Assembly (NCBI GenBank): GCA_016648135.1
Contig: JADDOH010001561.1
Location: forward strand, 62,001 to 126,000
Length of the DNA stretch: 64,000 bases
Origin: Agrypnia vestita
Taxonomy: Eukaryota; Arthropoda; Insecta; Trichoptera; Phryganeidae
Direction: 5' to 3'
Every line of letters starts with the position of its first letter. Within the stretch, counting starts at the first letter, position 1. Position numbers and translations under genes: made by a program. The notes below the pieces were generated by a model that was not told where the DNA came from, made no database searches, and saw only the letters and a program-made list of their open reading frames with translations. Below, in pieces: positions 1 to 12,402 of the stretch.

Positions 1-3000
1 CCTAATGGGTTGGGGATCTATCTATCAGCGAAGTTAAAAGCAATTAGTCTCCACGGTAGTCCGGAGAGACCGCGGCAACATCCGGCCGTGTCGGTAGTAT
101 CCCGTTATTTTATTAAATCGATAAAATTATAAATAAAAGCAGATTGTTTACGAATTATGACTTCCAAGAGTTATAAATAAAATCGCAAGCTAAGTAGCTA
201 AGTAGCATCAATAATAACGGTGAAAATTTTATGTGATTTAAATTATCCAAGTATTATGATTGCTTCAAAAACGCAGTACGCGGTTTTTCCACGAATATTT
301 TTTTTCCATTGCCAGTTTCAAAAAATAAACTTTTCGTATGATTTTAAAAAACTATGTATACAGATTATTTAAAAATACATTTAGATATTATGTATACATT
401 ATTTAACTCGAGTCACTTTACGAAGAAATATATCGATATTTATACCTATTTTCTTATGTAAATTTTATTTTTTCAAGTATATTTTTGACGATTAATTTCT
501 AGGTCAGAATTTACCTATGGTTAGAAATATGTCAAACTGGAACGCATACACAGCGACGTATCTGTATTATAAGTGTGAGGTCCGATATGATTTTGGTTGC
601 TTCTTTGATATCTTCATTTGTCATATCATGTTGGTTTATAGAAAAGTTAGCCAATTTCATCTAGGATACAATGCATCGTGAATATTTTTAATATTAATTT
701 GATGAAACCCATTACGGTTATTCAAATTTAATGTAATTCACAATAAACTTTAAACAGTTTCAGAAACAATAATTTCCTTTGTGAAGATGTTAGTGTGTAA
801 ATAATAAGTACTATGGTTGTGGTGTGTAGTGATATTTAAATGCTAGTGTAATAGTTGTCCTGATGAAGAGCCTTATGAAGAGGTTACGTCTTGAAACCGG
901 TAGACCGAAAAAGTAATTTTTAGTAGTTAAATACTAACATAAATAACATTTTGTTAATAATTTCCTTCACTGAGGTGATAAAAAGCATAATTTTAATCAC
1001 CCCGATGAAGTAAAAACAGTTATCGAAACCAGTTGCTTAAAAAAATAAACTCAAGGAGTTAAACATAAACACATATAAATATATAGGTACCGTTATAAAT
1101 CACACACATTTTTAAAATTAATTGCCTCATTTTACCTAAAGCGGGCCTTTGGTTTTTTGCATGAAGTATTTAATTACGAATGGCGAGTTAAAATTATGCA
1201 CTGCCGTATTGTGGTTTACACAAAGCAGACGCTTCAGGAGAGTCTGCGGGCGCGCGTAGGAGGGCGTCTCCACGACAACGCGCGTGTGTGAAGGAAAAAT
1301 GATCCAATCTGCATGATGCAAGTTCAATTACATCGAGAGCACGGGAACGTCGTACAGATAAGGTCCAAGGCGACGGCGCCTTAAAGTGGATGCAAGTCGC
1401 AAAGATTTATGGGATTATGTTTGAAAATGTCTGGACAGTTGTGGGCGTGAATAATACCGGACTGCCACAACAAAATATGAACGGGATGAAACGCGTCTCG
1501 AGTCTCGAATCCTTGTCCTGAGCGCTCCGGTTGCTCGGGATTCTCCAAATATGTATCGATTATAATAATCACTCCAGTCAGGCGGGTACGACAAGTAATA
1601 AAATAGTAAACAACAATAGAAACTTGTACACATCAAAATATCATTTTATTGAAATACGTGGGACCGTAAGAATAATATAGTAAAACCTCCATATAACGAA
1701 CTAATTTGGATCTAAGTAGGAGGTGTCCGTTAAAACCGAAGGTCCGTTGTATAATAAAGTTTCTTATGTTAACACATAAAGTTAAAAAAATAGGTAAAAC
1801 TAAATATAGTACCTACATGAAAAGTTTAATTTAACTTGTTGTCGTCTTTACTATCATTATCTATATATAGTGCTGCTTATGTACTCGTTGTGGTTTTGAA
1901 ACTAATAAATGGGCGTGCGATGTAAATCGCTAATCTAAAATTACTAGTATTTTAGCAAAATATGTCATGTTCATTAAAATTTATTAAAAATAACTGTTTA
2001 TTAAAACCTAATACAAAAATCATCTACCAATTTAAATATAAGCAAATCTTGGCAAAAAAATAATTTGAGGGTGATAATTTTACGAGATCCGTAAAATGGA
2101 AGTTTTACTATATATGCATCGATGATAATAATCATCGCTGACGTGGATAACACAACGTGATGAAATTCCGTAGGGCAGCAAAAATATTTAATTAAACTGA
2201 ATATGGGAGAAAAATACGATTTCGTCCGGGATTTGACTAGTAATAGCATTTTTTACATTAGATGCGAAGCGACAGCGTGAATTTGGTCTCGTGATGTAGG
2301 TAAGCGTGACGCCAAGGTACAATGCCTGGTTTAATTAGACGTGCAGGCGGGAGAGTGACATTGCTCCGTCGCCATTTCATCCATCGCCTCTTTATTGGAT
2401 TCGTTAGTGGCGTGTCACGTGACGAATCGAGAGATTATTCATCGGGAAGGTGACACAAATAAAACTCGGTGCTCTGAGGAACACGAGTTATTTATTTGTT
2501 GTGTTAAAAACGTAACAGTCGCGTGAAATGAGTGAAGAAATGTGGTACGGAATATTTTCAGTCACATATACATACGAGAAACTATTATTTTTATTTTAAA
2601 AATCATTAACGGTAATGATTTTATTACATAAAAGAGAAGGAACTGAATTGGAAGACAGTGGCAATTCAGGGTGGGAGACAAACGATAAAAAGGATTAAAA
2701 TAATGATGAACAGCTTGATTGACTTTATAGACATTTATGTTAGTGGAACCTTAAGCTTGAAAAGCAAGAATACGATTTTCAAAAGTGATTATCCACTATA
2801 ACTTCCATGAAAGTGTCTAAAACGAAAAGAGTTTAACCAAGGCATGTTTCAAGTACTACCAAGTAAGCACTTGACAAGATAAGTCCCGAAGAGAACAATG
2901 CAAAGTGTAATGTAATGTAAACGAATAACAGACAGAGAAAAGTGAGAGAAGCATAAGATGACCTTCCTCATCCACCAGTGGATAGAAGGCTGTCACTGGT

Positions 3001-4109
3001 AACGATGATGATGACATTCAAAAATTCTACAAAGAAAATTACATGATTTAGGGTAATTATTTATGTTAGTATTAATATACTAACATTAAAAACCATAATA
3101 TCTACAAAGCTTAAATGTTGACTGAAAGACACACTGAACACCTTTTACAAAAACATATTTATTTATTTATCTCGAAACCTCCCCTAAGTTTTCACATCGA
3201 AACAATCTAAACGTAAATAAAACAGTGTTTTAACACACGCACACCGGCGGTGGGTAGGAGTGTACGTGTACAGTATTTATATTTCCCCCAAAAGTATTCG
3301 ATGAGGCAGCCACCTTAGGCTTCACGGCGATTTCACCCCCTCAGTTAAAACAGGGGCATGCGGTAAAGTTTCCCCCTCGCGCCCCCCGCCTTCGTTCGGT
3401 GAATGATTTAAGACCGTTATTAAGGGAAAGATTACACGGAACGCAATCTTGAATCTTTAAGAAACACCAGCACCTACTGATGACGGAGCAGTGATGTATT
3501 AATATTTTCTTCTGTGTTTTATGGTAGCCGCGTTCTTCCTGCAGCACATGCGGTGTCGATAGATGTTATCATCGCGTAGGGTGGATTAAAGAGAAAAAAA
3601 AAAGAAGTTAATCAGCCGACAAATAAAATGCGACTTACTCGGTTTGTGAGCCATTAAAGGGGTCGAGATATTATAACAAAAGTAGACAATTTTCAAAGAA
3701 TAATAAAGAAATATAATTCTTAAAAAAATAAGCTTAATAAGATGAGTCTTTTATTTATGAAAATGATATTAAAATTATTGTTAAAAATATAAGCATATTA
3801 TTAGAAGTAAGTTTTTAAAAACAATTTCCACCCAAGTTTTCCTTTTGTATAATGTATTAATAAATATTTAACATTTAGATACGGATATTGCTGTTTGCTA
3901 CCAAACAGTAGACATTGCTACTCTTGCTATTTACATAATTGAATATTGGTATATTTGGTATGATGTTTCAGTCTAAAATCGACATCGACTCTCACTTTAG
4001 TATGAAGCGGCTATTTCGTCACATGACACAACCTTGGTGGTTGATTGGTTGAAGTGCATATTGCTTTATTTTGAATAGTGATATGAAAACAAGGTGATGG
4101 AAAGGATAG
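1..4109. other. 1-4.1 kb: no supportable gene
   Basis: Short frames only. A non-repetitive GC-richer patch (2300-2470: TTGCTCCGTCGCCATTTCAT, CACGTGACGAATCGAGAGAT) could be conserved non-coding DNA. The segment 2935-3015, ending in TAACGATGATGATGAC, resembles an RTE LINE 3' terminus (CCTCATCCACCAGTGGATAG). The GC-rich block at 3235-3400 has a 68-codon - frame of unknown meaning. Confidence 0.3.
1679..1765 (+). mobile_element. pogo/Tigger-like terminus
   Basis: TAGTAAAACCTCCATATAAC, then GGAGGTGTCCGTTAAAACCG and GTCCGTTGTATAAT follow the CAGTAAAACCTCxxTATAACGA pattern of pogo-type ends. The other end is not found. Confidence 0.35.
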
Positions 4110-4278
4110 AGCTATCACAATTATAATAATTTAAGTTGTCTGTCCGTCCGTCCGTCGTAACTTCGTGTAACGTCCGTAACTTTAGGGTAAAAACTTTTTA
4201 TATATTTTTTATAAATAAACACTTATTCTTTAGGAACCGACATGTAAAAGTACCGTAATTTTTGACGGGTTACAGCTA
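4110..4278 (+). mobile_element. Helitron-like family H copy (uninterrupted)
   Basis: It runs from TATAATAATTTAAGTTGTCT / GTCCGTCCGTCCGTCG to TTTTTGACGGGTTACAGCTA. It provides the unbroken template that shows the insertions in the 27.1-27.6-kb copy. The CTAG end has decayed to CTAA. Confidence 0.55.
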
Positions 4279-4958
4279 ATATTTCCTATAAAATCTCTAA
4301 TTCAGTACATTCTAAATTAGTTATGATCGGTGACTGCAATCCAATTTAATTTTTTTTAGATATTGCTGCCTTTGCTTTTATACCCCACATACGTTAATCA
4401 ATTAATAAAACGAGACTTAATGTTTGGAAAAAAGCGTTTCATAATTCAATACATTTAATGTAAACTGACCGCAATTATGAATCAATGCATTCCAACCCCA
4501 CAAGAATCAAAGTTTTTTAAAAATATATCTCAACCGGATGTGTGAGTAACGCTAAAAAAATCATTCCTATAAATACACCATAGCGCATAAATAAATTAAG
4601 ATAAAAAATTACATAAATACATTTTTACTGCTCATTTTACAGCCGAGGAAGACTAATGCACCTGAAAAATAGTAGACAAAATTATAATGGAATTTATTAG
4701 ATTAAATATAGAAATCATGTTGCGACATTATTTCCACGAAGATTATAATAGAGTTTACTGAACTGCTAGAATATAATTAATGTGATTATATGAGTACAAA
4801 ATTTGATAACCTACTTAAGAATTGTGAATCAAAGTCTCGCTCTCGAAAATGATTCAGAATTTCTAGTTTATCAGATAATTTAATTTATAGACGCCTTCCT
4901 GTTAAAAATTATCACACCAACGGCATTTTTTCTTAGAAATAAATCAATATTGATATTT

Positions 4959-6297
4959 GAGCCCTTGCCCGGAATAACGTTGTATCCAACACAAATGTCA
5001 ATTTTGAGTTATTGATGGAATTATGTTAGGTATGTTATTATGCATCGATTAAGGTAAATAATATGTCAAGAAAAAAATATTTAGGCTTCTGGCTGCATTT
5101 TAAAGTTATTGGTTTGTGGAATAACGTTGTATAGTGTTTTTCAAAATGGCGTCGCCGAGCGTCAATATCGTGGAGCGTGGTTTAATTCACATGAATAAAG
5201 GGAGAAAACGAACATCTAATGTTTTAAATTGGAAAGATATCAAAGCCAATAAGTTGAAGGATGCAGGAAAGGAGTTTTTATCCAGAAAAAATATTATCAA
5301 ACCTGCAATTGACCCGCCAGAACATGTTTGTGGAATAACGTTGTATACGATTTGGCAGTTCTGATTGATATTGTGATTTCATATGTGACAATATTATTTT
5401 GTCGAACGTTAACCGATTTTACTCAATTGATTTATCCATATTGATATTTGAAATGCTTTTTGATAATAATGCTGGCTTTATAGTGCTCTTTATATCGTAA
5501 CTTAATATAACACCGATACAAAAAGTTTATTTAATTCCTCATTCTTTTTCGCAGGGTCGAGTTTGTGCCAAAAATCTTTAAATCCGGGATGTTTTCTCCA
5601 TTTTAATATCAAGATTAATATTTACTCAGTATTCAGGTTACTGAATTACAATGGTAAAAGTAATCATCTTGTGTATTAAGAAATTGAATGTCTGACGCCG
5701 TATTCAGCAAACAGACGGAGATATGTAATAGTATGTACGAGAGACTTATCGTTCCGTAAAAGCTCTTTACCTACTAATGATCTCATCACAATCAGAGCTC
5801 AAACCTTCCACAAAGAATTAGAATCATGGACCTCCTATAGCTTTCTACCAACTATTTGTGGAAGGAGGGCAAGATTGGCTACCGTTTGGAAGAAAATCAT
5901 GCAGTTAGGGAGCCTGGAACTAATTTCAATGTAGGTATTCCAATCTACTGCCAATAAGACTGTTAAGCTCAAGGACCTCGATGACATTTGTGAATTCATG
6001 TTACTTGAGCACATGCTGCTTTTAAAAGGCATTATCAAGTAAAGCAGAATAAAAAAATCCATTTTGCGGAATAACGTTGTTTGTGAAAATTTCATATACA
6101 ACGTTTTTCCACTGTTTTTTTACAATAGATTCAAATTTAATTGACTTTTCCCCCTATTTTATATTGGGATTAGTTAAGAATTATATATTTGTTATATTTA
6201 AAATATAAAATGTAATAAATTGTAACTGGTTTCGTTTTTTCAATTTTTCTCGGAATGTGAGTATTGTTGGATACAACGTTATTCCGGGCAAGGGCTC
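4959..6297. mobile_element. 1339-bp DNA transposon with 33-bp perfect TIRs
   Basis: The inverted termini are identical over 33 bp, beginning GAGCCCTTGCCCGGAATAAC. They are flanked by a 4-bp direct repeat ATTT (4955-4958 and 6298-6301). The internal motif GGAATAACGTTGTAT recurs in direct orientation near 5116 and 5333, degenerately near 6066 (...GTTGTTT), and degenerately inverted near 6097. Such repeated transposase-binding-like motifs are unusual. A 4-bp TSD and GAG terminus would fit a Sola-type element, but this is recalled, not tested. It is too short for a full transposase, so presumably non-autonomous. Confidence 0.75.
5146..5364 (+). pseudogene. Truncated transposase-like ORF inside the 4959-6297 element
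   Basis: The ORF has 72 codons from ATG 5146. The core 'KGRKRTSNVLNWKDIKANKL' followed by KDAGKEFLSRK resembles the N-terminus of an arthropod transposon-encoded family (pattern R-K-R ... NW ... K-L-K ... GKE(Y/F) ... K ... C-G). In that family the segment precedes a Cys-rich domain. Here the frame reaches one Cys (EHVC), then runs into a copy of the element's own terminal motif (GITLYT is its translation) and stops. The coding block sits exactly between two direct copies of that motif (about 5113-5131 and 5328-5346), which suggests an internal deletion or recombination between motif copies. Confidence 0.4.
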
Positions 6298-6299
6298 AT

Positions 6300-7320
6300 T
6301 TGTAGAGTTATTTTAGAATTTAAATCCAAACTAAATCAAATCAATTGACGATAGGTTTAATTATAAGCAGAGATGAAAGAGCATTCTGACACTCGCGTAA
6401 CGATATTATCTACATCGACCTCACTAACAATTTAACCGCATACATAATTTAATACCGGTATTCCTGATATTGGATATTCACAATGACGTAACAAAAAATA
6501 AATACTATTACAATCTACACTATTTTTACGTGACTTTCAAGATTTTAGGCTCAACTAATTTATCTGCCAGTCGCAATTTGCGTAAAGGGTATGATATTTA
6601 ATATAATCTGCATGGGTTAAAAGACGAAAAAATATCCCGTAACCGAGTCGTCGCCGAGAACATTGGATGTCAACTACGCACGAAATCCGAGAATTTTACT
6701 GCTTTACAACTGAGTCAAAATAATCGATGACTCAAGTTCTTCAGAGTAAATCCGGTGGAAAAGACTCAACATCAGCATAACCATTTTTGTATTGGTCATT
6801 TCAAACGGGGGTGAGTAATTTTAAGTAAATTGTTGGGAAAAGAGAAAAAAAATCAATCAAATCATTAAATATTCGTGTGGGTAGGAACAAATAATACATC
6901 CCTTTTGCATGGTCTAAATAGGCTCTGTTTCGCTGAAAGAGAAAATTTAAGTTGCGTTATTTGAAGTACGAGGCGACACATAACGTGGTGCCTTAGTAAC
7001 CTCAAGACTTCAGCATACAAATTGAAAGGAAGACGCCAAACTCTGAAGTCAGCCTCTAGTTAAACTGCAGGAAGGATTTTACAATCAATAAATAACACAT
7101 TGCCAGAAGACTGTGTCCAGTGAACAAGCACTTGCTGTGGCAGGACTGAAAGCGTGGAACTAACTACCTACCCAACGTAATGCACTCAGTGGATTTTTTT
7201 AAATATATTATATATAACTGTATTTTTACTTTCTATAACTTTGTGTAATTTAATATTTTTTTGACTTTGTCATATTTTTTTAAACTTTGTACTTCTTTTG
7301 ATTTTCTTGATTATTTAGTA
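6300..7320. other. 6.3-7.3 kb: no gene; possible LINE tail at 6.96-7.2 kb
   Basis: Around 7090-7200 the + strand reads LPEDCVQ-like, then AGLKAWN*LPTQRNALS-like, followed by AT-rich sequence. This recalls a LINE C-terminus (AFK..WN.LP...R.A.S...FK) but is too decayed to assign. Confidence 0.3.
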
Positions 7321-7516
7321 CTAGCCGTAAACCCGTGAAAAATCACGGGACTCAATAATAATTAATAACGACTCTTGCGCGTAACCTGAGCCGCGCGCTG
7401 ATTGACGTGTCACACTCCGGCACTCGGACCTCGTTACCGGCTAATCATCATCGGTTGTTTTTGTAATTTCAGACTACTTCCAGCGAGTACCACCCCCACG
7501 AGAAAACGGCGTGATG
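7321..7516 (-). mobile_element. Helitron-like 3' end with exon-like cassette
   Basis: On the - strand the element ends in a hairpin (CCCGTGA-TTTT-TCACGGG), then 7 nt, then CTAG, the classical Helitron 3' terminus. A second copy of this version, with a mutated CTAG, is at 39603-39750. On the + strand this copy carries a 44-bp block (7473-7516) between TTGTAATTTCAG and GTAAGT. Confidence 0.55.
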
Positions 7517-7549
7517 GTAAGTAAATACATTAAAAAGTATACGTGGTGT

Positions 7550-7753
7550 GCCAGAGCCTAGCAGCAGAAACTTGGCCGGTAGATTCCTGCCTATGTTACG
7601 AGTCTAAAATGTTCAAGTAACCATGACCTTTGTTTCAATACAACTTAAATAAATGATAAAAACTTTGATATTAATTAGGTCATGGTTGCTTGAACATTTT
7701 AGACATAAAATAGGCAGGATCTACCGGCCAAGTTTCTGCTGCTAGCTCTGATA
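7550..7753. mobile_element. Palindromic MITE, about 200 bp
   Basis: The arms starting CAGAGCCTAGCAGCAGAAAC and its reverse complement near 7733-7752 pair over about 75 bp, leaving a short AT-rich centre. The inner arm (GTTCAAGTAACCATGACCT and partner) resembles the inner arms of the Tc1/mariner-like MITE family seen at 32.0, 49.4 and 50.7 kb, so this is probably a divergent relative. Confidence 0.55.
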
Positions 7754-7759
7754 CATGCG

Positions 7760-8460
7760 GGGTATGAAAGCAAAGGCAGCAATATAAAAAAAAAATTAAT
7801 GCAGTCATCGAGTATTACTAATTTATAATGAACTGAATTCGAGATTTTATATGAATCATAACCTATAAATTGATAGTAAACATGATTTCGGAAGGGATAC
7901 ATAAAATATAGAATTTAGAAAATTTAAATTAGTTATCCTCGGTGACTGCATTCAAAATAAAAAAATTATATATACATATGATATGCTGTCTATAGAGATA
8001 TATACTTTTGTTTACCTCATTACGATTCCCGTTGTACTAATCCCTTTCAAAACGAAATGGAAAACTTTCCAATTATGCAGAAGGGATACAACAAATTTCG
8101 GGAGTCCAAGTACGAGTGGCCCCTTTCCCTTAGGCTTAGGTGATTCACCGTTCATGTCAGTCGGGGCTCGGGCCGGATCGATGTGGGGGGCGTCCCTCGC
8201 GGCGGCCCTGCTTGTGCCGGGCACGGATATCAATAATCAGCGAAATACTAAACCTATGTATGTACAAGAAAAAATATACATTTTGAGTAAAACTCGGAAG
8301 CCAGCGATAAAATCAGCAATTTCAGTGTACGTTAGTTAACAAAAGAGAAATTTTTAAAACATGTTACTAATCAAACTGCGATTTAAGCTCCACGGCGTTC
8401 CTGGGTCACAATGTCATTATGCTGACCGTATAGAGATTGTGAAAGGATATGATTAATAAT
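7760..8460. other. Gap 7.76-8.46 kb; GC-richer patch with unrecognised ORFs
   Basis: This is mostly AT-rich. A GC-richer patch at 8095-8230 is open on both strands (118 codons + from 7983; 73 codons - from 8233). The - frame contains a Pro/Lys/Gly-rich run then a hydrophobic stretch, but I recognise no family, splice sites or start context. I would not call a gene. Confidence 0.3.
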
Positions 8461-8680
8461 TATGGTAAAACCGATATTTTAACCGGTTACACGATAATCG
8501 TTATTGAGATCCGATTGTACGATTGGAAACAGATTTTTCGCAATTCGGCGGGCAACCATCGGTACGTATACAACAGTTAAATCTTAGTCACTAATCATCG
8601 ATACAATCGGACACAAATTACAATTATTGTGTAACCGGTTAAAATAACGGATTTGACCGTCGTTAAGTTGGTTAATATAT
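8461..8680. mobile_element. Degenerate hAT-type MITE (TIRs with AACCGGTTA)
   Basis: The inverted arms contain TATTTTAACCGGTTACAC on the left and its complement near 8630. The termini have drifted (TATGGTAAAACC / GATTTGACCGTC). The arms and length match the better-preserved copy at 12403-12619. No clear TSD, consistent with age. Confidence 0.5.
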
Positions 8681-9009
8681 CAATTATCACCATTTATTCA
8701 TTCGAAAGAATAGATAACGGTGTAAAAAGATTTAGTGTCCATTCAGAATTTTATGGTTATATAAATATGGGACACACATCAGCACTGAAGACGGACTGAA
8801 CAGTCCATCAGAAATGAACCAGTCTTATATACGCGTCAAAATATCCCAGAAAACCCTGACCAGATGGTAATAACGGTGTAATCGCGAGATATTTGAAAAA
8901 AATTGTTAAAGCAAACCGAGAGCACCGGTAAAAAACGATATTAGTACCTATATATTACTATAATTTGGAAACAAAAGTGGTAAGTGAAAAATATTTTGAA
9001 TGAATATAA

Positions 9010-9170
9010 ATTATAGAAGTCTCACAGAGACGAAGCTACATATTTATATGAGAAACATGAATGTAAAGTCTTTATATGCTGGCCCATGACTTATGATCTG
9101 TACGAACTGGCTTAAGTAATCATTTTACACAATTCAACGTTCACCAATTCCACCGTAAGAACTTCCACAC
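9010..9170 (+). mobile_element. Half copy of the 25.5-kb palindromic MITE family
   Basis: The opening TATAGAAGTCTCACAGAGAC and the following block (GGCTTAAGTAATCATTTTAC, then TTCACCAATTCCACC) match one arm of the family whose full copy is at 25535-25982. The opposite arm is not seen here. Confidence 0.5.
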
Positions 9171-9259
9171 ATTATAAATATTCTTTAAGTTGTACAATGG
9201 TCTAAATCAGTATTCTTACAAATATTTGAAGGGATCTATCGTCCTTCCCATGACCTAGT

Positions 9260-11430
9260 TTAGATATATTTCGCAGCTGGTAATGGTAACTCTATATTTT
9301 AAAAGTGGAATATTAAGCACTATTGTTTTTTAATGTGTAATATGATATTCTTTCGAATTATTTAACACATACACTAGAATACGCCTGAAAATTATTATTT
9401 TCAATTTTTTTAACTCCTTTTATATTTCAGTATATATTTTTAGTATAAGAATATTCTTAAACCATACGTATAAAAATTATTTTGTTTTAAATAATATAAA
9501 ACTACCTAAAACCCATCAGCAATAACGGCGCTTTTTATTCTTGAATTTCAATTTTTCATTCATTAATATTATTAGTCATATATTAATAAGTCAAAACAAA
9601 AAAGCATATTGGGAAATCAATCTAATATATAAATTTCTGTGTACTATTTGAAATTATACTAATTTTGAAAACGGAATGAGATCAACTAGTATTATGACCA
9701 CATACTCATACACAGGTTTAAGCGTGCTATGGAAATGATTGTACCTGGGATTGGGGTTCGACCTACGACATTTGAACCAATAAGCGGGGCAAGTTTGCCC
9801 TCACTCGGCAGCCAAGCCAGTCGGTAATCCCATTTCAAGACGTTTGTTCTCCAATTTACAACATAACCGGGAACACGACTTCTAGTGAGAATCTCGACCA
9901 TTACAAAGTTTAAAAATAAACCATGCCCGCGGTTAGACAGATTAAAAATAAAACGTCATGAACTTCAAATAACAGACATCTGCGAATGATGAATTCCGAC
10001 TGCCCAAAAAAAGAACAGTGTGTAATACAATCGGCCGTATTCTGAAATAAGCAATATTGCAATTTCTGTATCTTAACAGTTGTTATTATAATACTGTAAT
10101 GCCGCCAATTCTGAAGTTTTAAGTTTGACAGATTTGAAATTAGTGAATTCAATCAATTAGAAAGCTCGATTGGTAATTACTTCAGAACGACGGTGGCTCA
10201 AATCCACAATTTTTCAGGACAATACAACATGCGTAAAACCACAATTTCTGCTTGGTTATAGAAATAAATATGTGTGATTTTACAGAGAACAAACAATGTA
10301 TCAAATATATCGTCAAGAAACAATGAAAATATATTTTTGACACGTGACATATTGCAGTAGTCACAACAGTGGTAAGTTCACACGATATGCTGAAACTGTG
10401 ATCCTATTCCAACCACAGACAGAAGGCCCCGAGCGACTGATAGGTTATCTGATAATTATGTGGTTGAAATATAACAGCAGCCCTCGTATCGTAAATACCA
10501 AATGTACACATTTATTAATATTTTACAACTGAACGATTATAAAAAAAATTGATCACTGACCTAACGCAGCCATCTTTTACATAGAAGCATAAAGTTTAAT
10601 GACTTCCTCGAGAACCCCAAAAGAAGCTATTTAAGCTTCTTTTGCTCAAAAATAAAAGCACCGAAAGTTACGATGTGCTAAAGAGTCATCAAATCAAAGG
10701 AACCGCGCGAAAAGCGGTACACTATCTACTAAACGAACACTCCTAACCAGCGACTGAAAAGCGTACTTTTGACAATGCTTTAAGCTTATTTACTTAAGTT
10801 TAACGACATCTGGACGAGCTTTTAAGTCGTCTCGGCAGCCATGTGGCAACTCGACGGAGGCGAGCACATGTTCCGATCTACACGAATAGTCGCGCGAAGA
10901 CTAATAATTCATCGACACGACGTAAAAAGCGTGTTTTCTTTCACTCGCTAAAATAAACGACACCCGAATGTGCTACCCACTTTAATGAGGGTGTGTTGGA
11001 ATTGCGAGGTTGATCGGCTCACATCACAGAGGGCCCCCGAATATAAAGACTTGTGGCTGCGTCTGCCACGTCCGGTTGCCCACTCCGTATGACCTTATTG
11101 CCCTTCGTATTGCGGTAGTAGGACTAATTAATTGGGATCTATCGATAAGTGAAGTATAAACAAACTCAGCTTTGTACATCTGGGATACCAATAATATCAT
11201 ACTCCAAAAAGATTGCCCGGTCATTATTTTTTATGCGTAACTGTATGTATTATATTAATGTGAAAGAAACAGGTGTTTTATTTATTGAACATTTGAATAA
11301 TTACATTGCTAAAAACAAAAAAAGTGTTACACCGGAACTATGTTACGGGGGTGGAAAAAACATCGCACTATTCATGACGGAAACATTGTTTAGTGGCAGT
11401 TTGACTACAGATAAGTAGTAATTAAATATT
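9260..11430. other. 9.26-11.43 kb: no supportable gene
   Basis: Several 60-90-codon frames occur on both strands without splice signals or recognisable domains; the longest is + 11149-11418 (89 codons). The segment TAATTGGGATCTATCGATAA near 11127 resembles the first bases of the window (GGGGATCTATCTATCAGCGA), so a dispersed repeat is shared. Nothing else stands out. Confidence 0.4.
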
Positions 11431-11433
11431 TAT

Positions 11434-12159
11434 CAGGTTGTACTGGTATCTCGTTGCAGTAGCAAAAAACTTCGGTAGTCTTATTCATTTAAATTTGAAT
11501 AGAAAATATTGATTACACTTTGGATGAAATGTCAACAGTTTTTTCAATATTTCTGACCCATCTTCCATAATACGTTAGAATACCGCTGAAGTAACTTATT
11601 ATATAGAATAATAAAAATTCATTCGCTTTGATACAAGTTAAATAAAATTATTAAAACCTCGCAGTTTGAATCGCATTTGCTTTGCAAGGTTTTAATCGTT
11701 TTGTTTGACCTTTATCATATCGAATGAATTTTTAATGTTCGATATAAGTTATTTTTACGATTCTGCAACATTTTACAGTTTCACTACTCCACCTGCGGGA
11801 AGGGTTGTAGAACCGATCATCCACTACCAGAAGACTAAGTTTAGTGAACGGCATTTGCGGTGGCTGTCCCAGAGGCTGGAAGAGAGTTCCATGCCTCTGG
11901 GACAAATTCTAGTATACGACTAAAAATGTTTGTGTAAAGCGCCCTTGAAGTGAAATTTTTACGAAAATGGCGCTATAGAAATTATCCATTATTATTAAGA
12001 TAGGTCAAAAATATTGGGAAAAATAATGCTAACTTTGATGTCATTTATCCTCCTTAAATGTTGACACTTCGCCCAAGTGTAAAGAATATTTTTTATTCAA
12101 AATTGAATGAAGAGGACTCCCCCGAAATTTTTGTTACTAGCTACGATATACCAAGTACC
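11434..12159. mobile_element. Palindromic Tc1/mariner-like MITE (copy 1, interrupted)
   Basis: The ends resemble CAGGTTG..ATCTCGTTGCAGTAGC and GTTACTAGCTACGATATACC. The arms carry the family's AAACTTCGGTAGTC / GACTCCCCCGAAATTTTTG and GAATAGAAAATATT / AATATTTTTTATTC pairs. The right arm is pushed out by an unrelated insert of about 200 bp (about 11785-11985), making this copy longer than its 440-530-bp relatives. Confidence 0.55.
11865..11904. repeat. Strong hairpin inside the insert of MITE copy 1
   Basis: TGTCCCAGAGGC and GCCTCTGGGACA form a 12-bp perfect stem around a 16-nt loop. The hairpin lies within a frame open from 11705 to 11923. The stem is GC-rich against AT-rich flanks. It is too short for an animal pre-miRNA; it could be part of an inserted element. 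Confidence 0.5.
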
Positions 12160-12402
12160 TATATCAACATTTTTCCAAATATATTTTTCCCATACAGCAT
12201 CTTCGCAAATGAAGCAAACGCTGACGTAGATGACGAACGCGGCTTATAAAAAGAAAGGAAAAGAACCATATTGTAAACTGATGCAAGGGAGACATAAAAA
12301 TAACCCATTATTCACTTGATTTGTTTTTTTGGCTAATTTATTCCACGAATGAGTCACGACCGGCCGGCCGCGGGACATGACTCGGTTGAGAGTTGAGACG
12401 AC

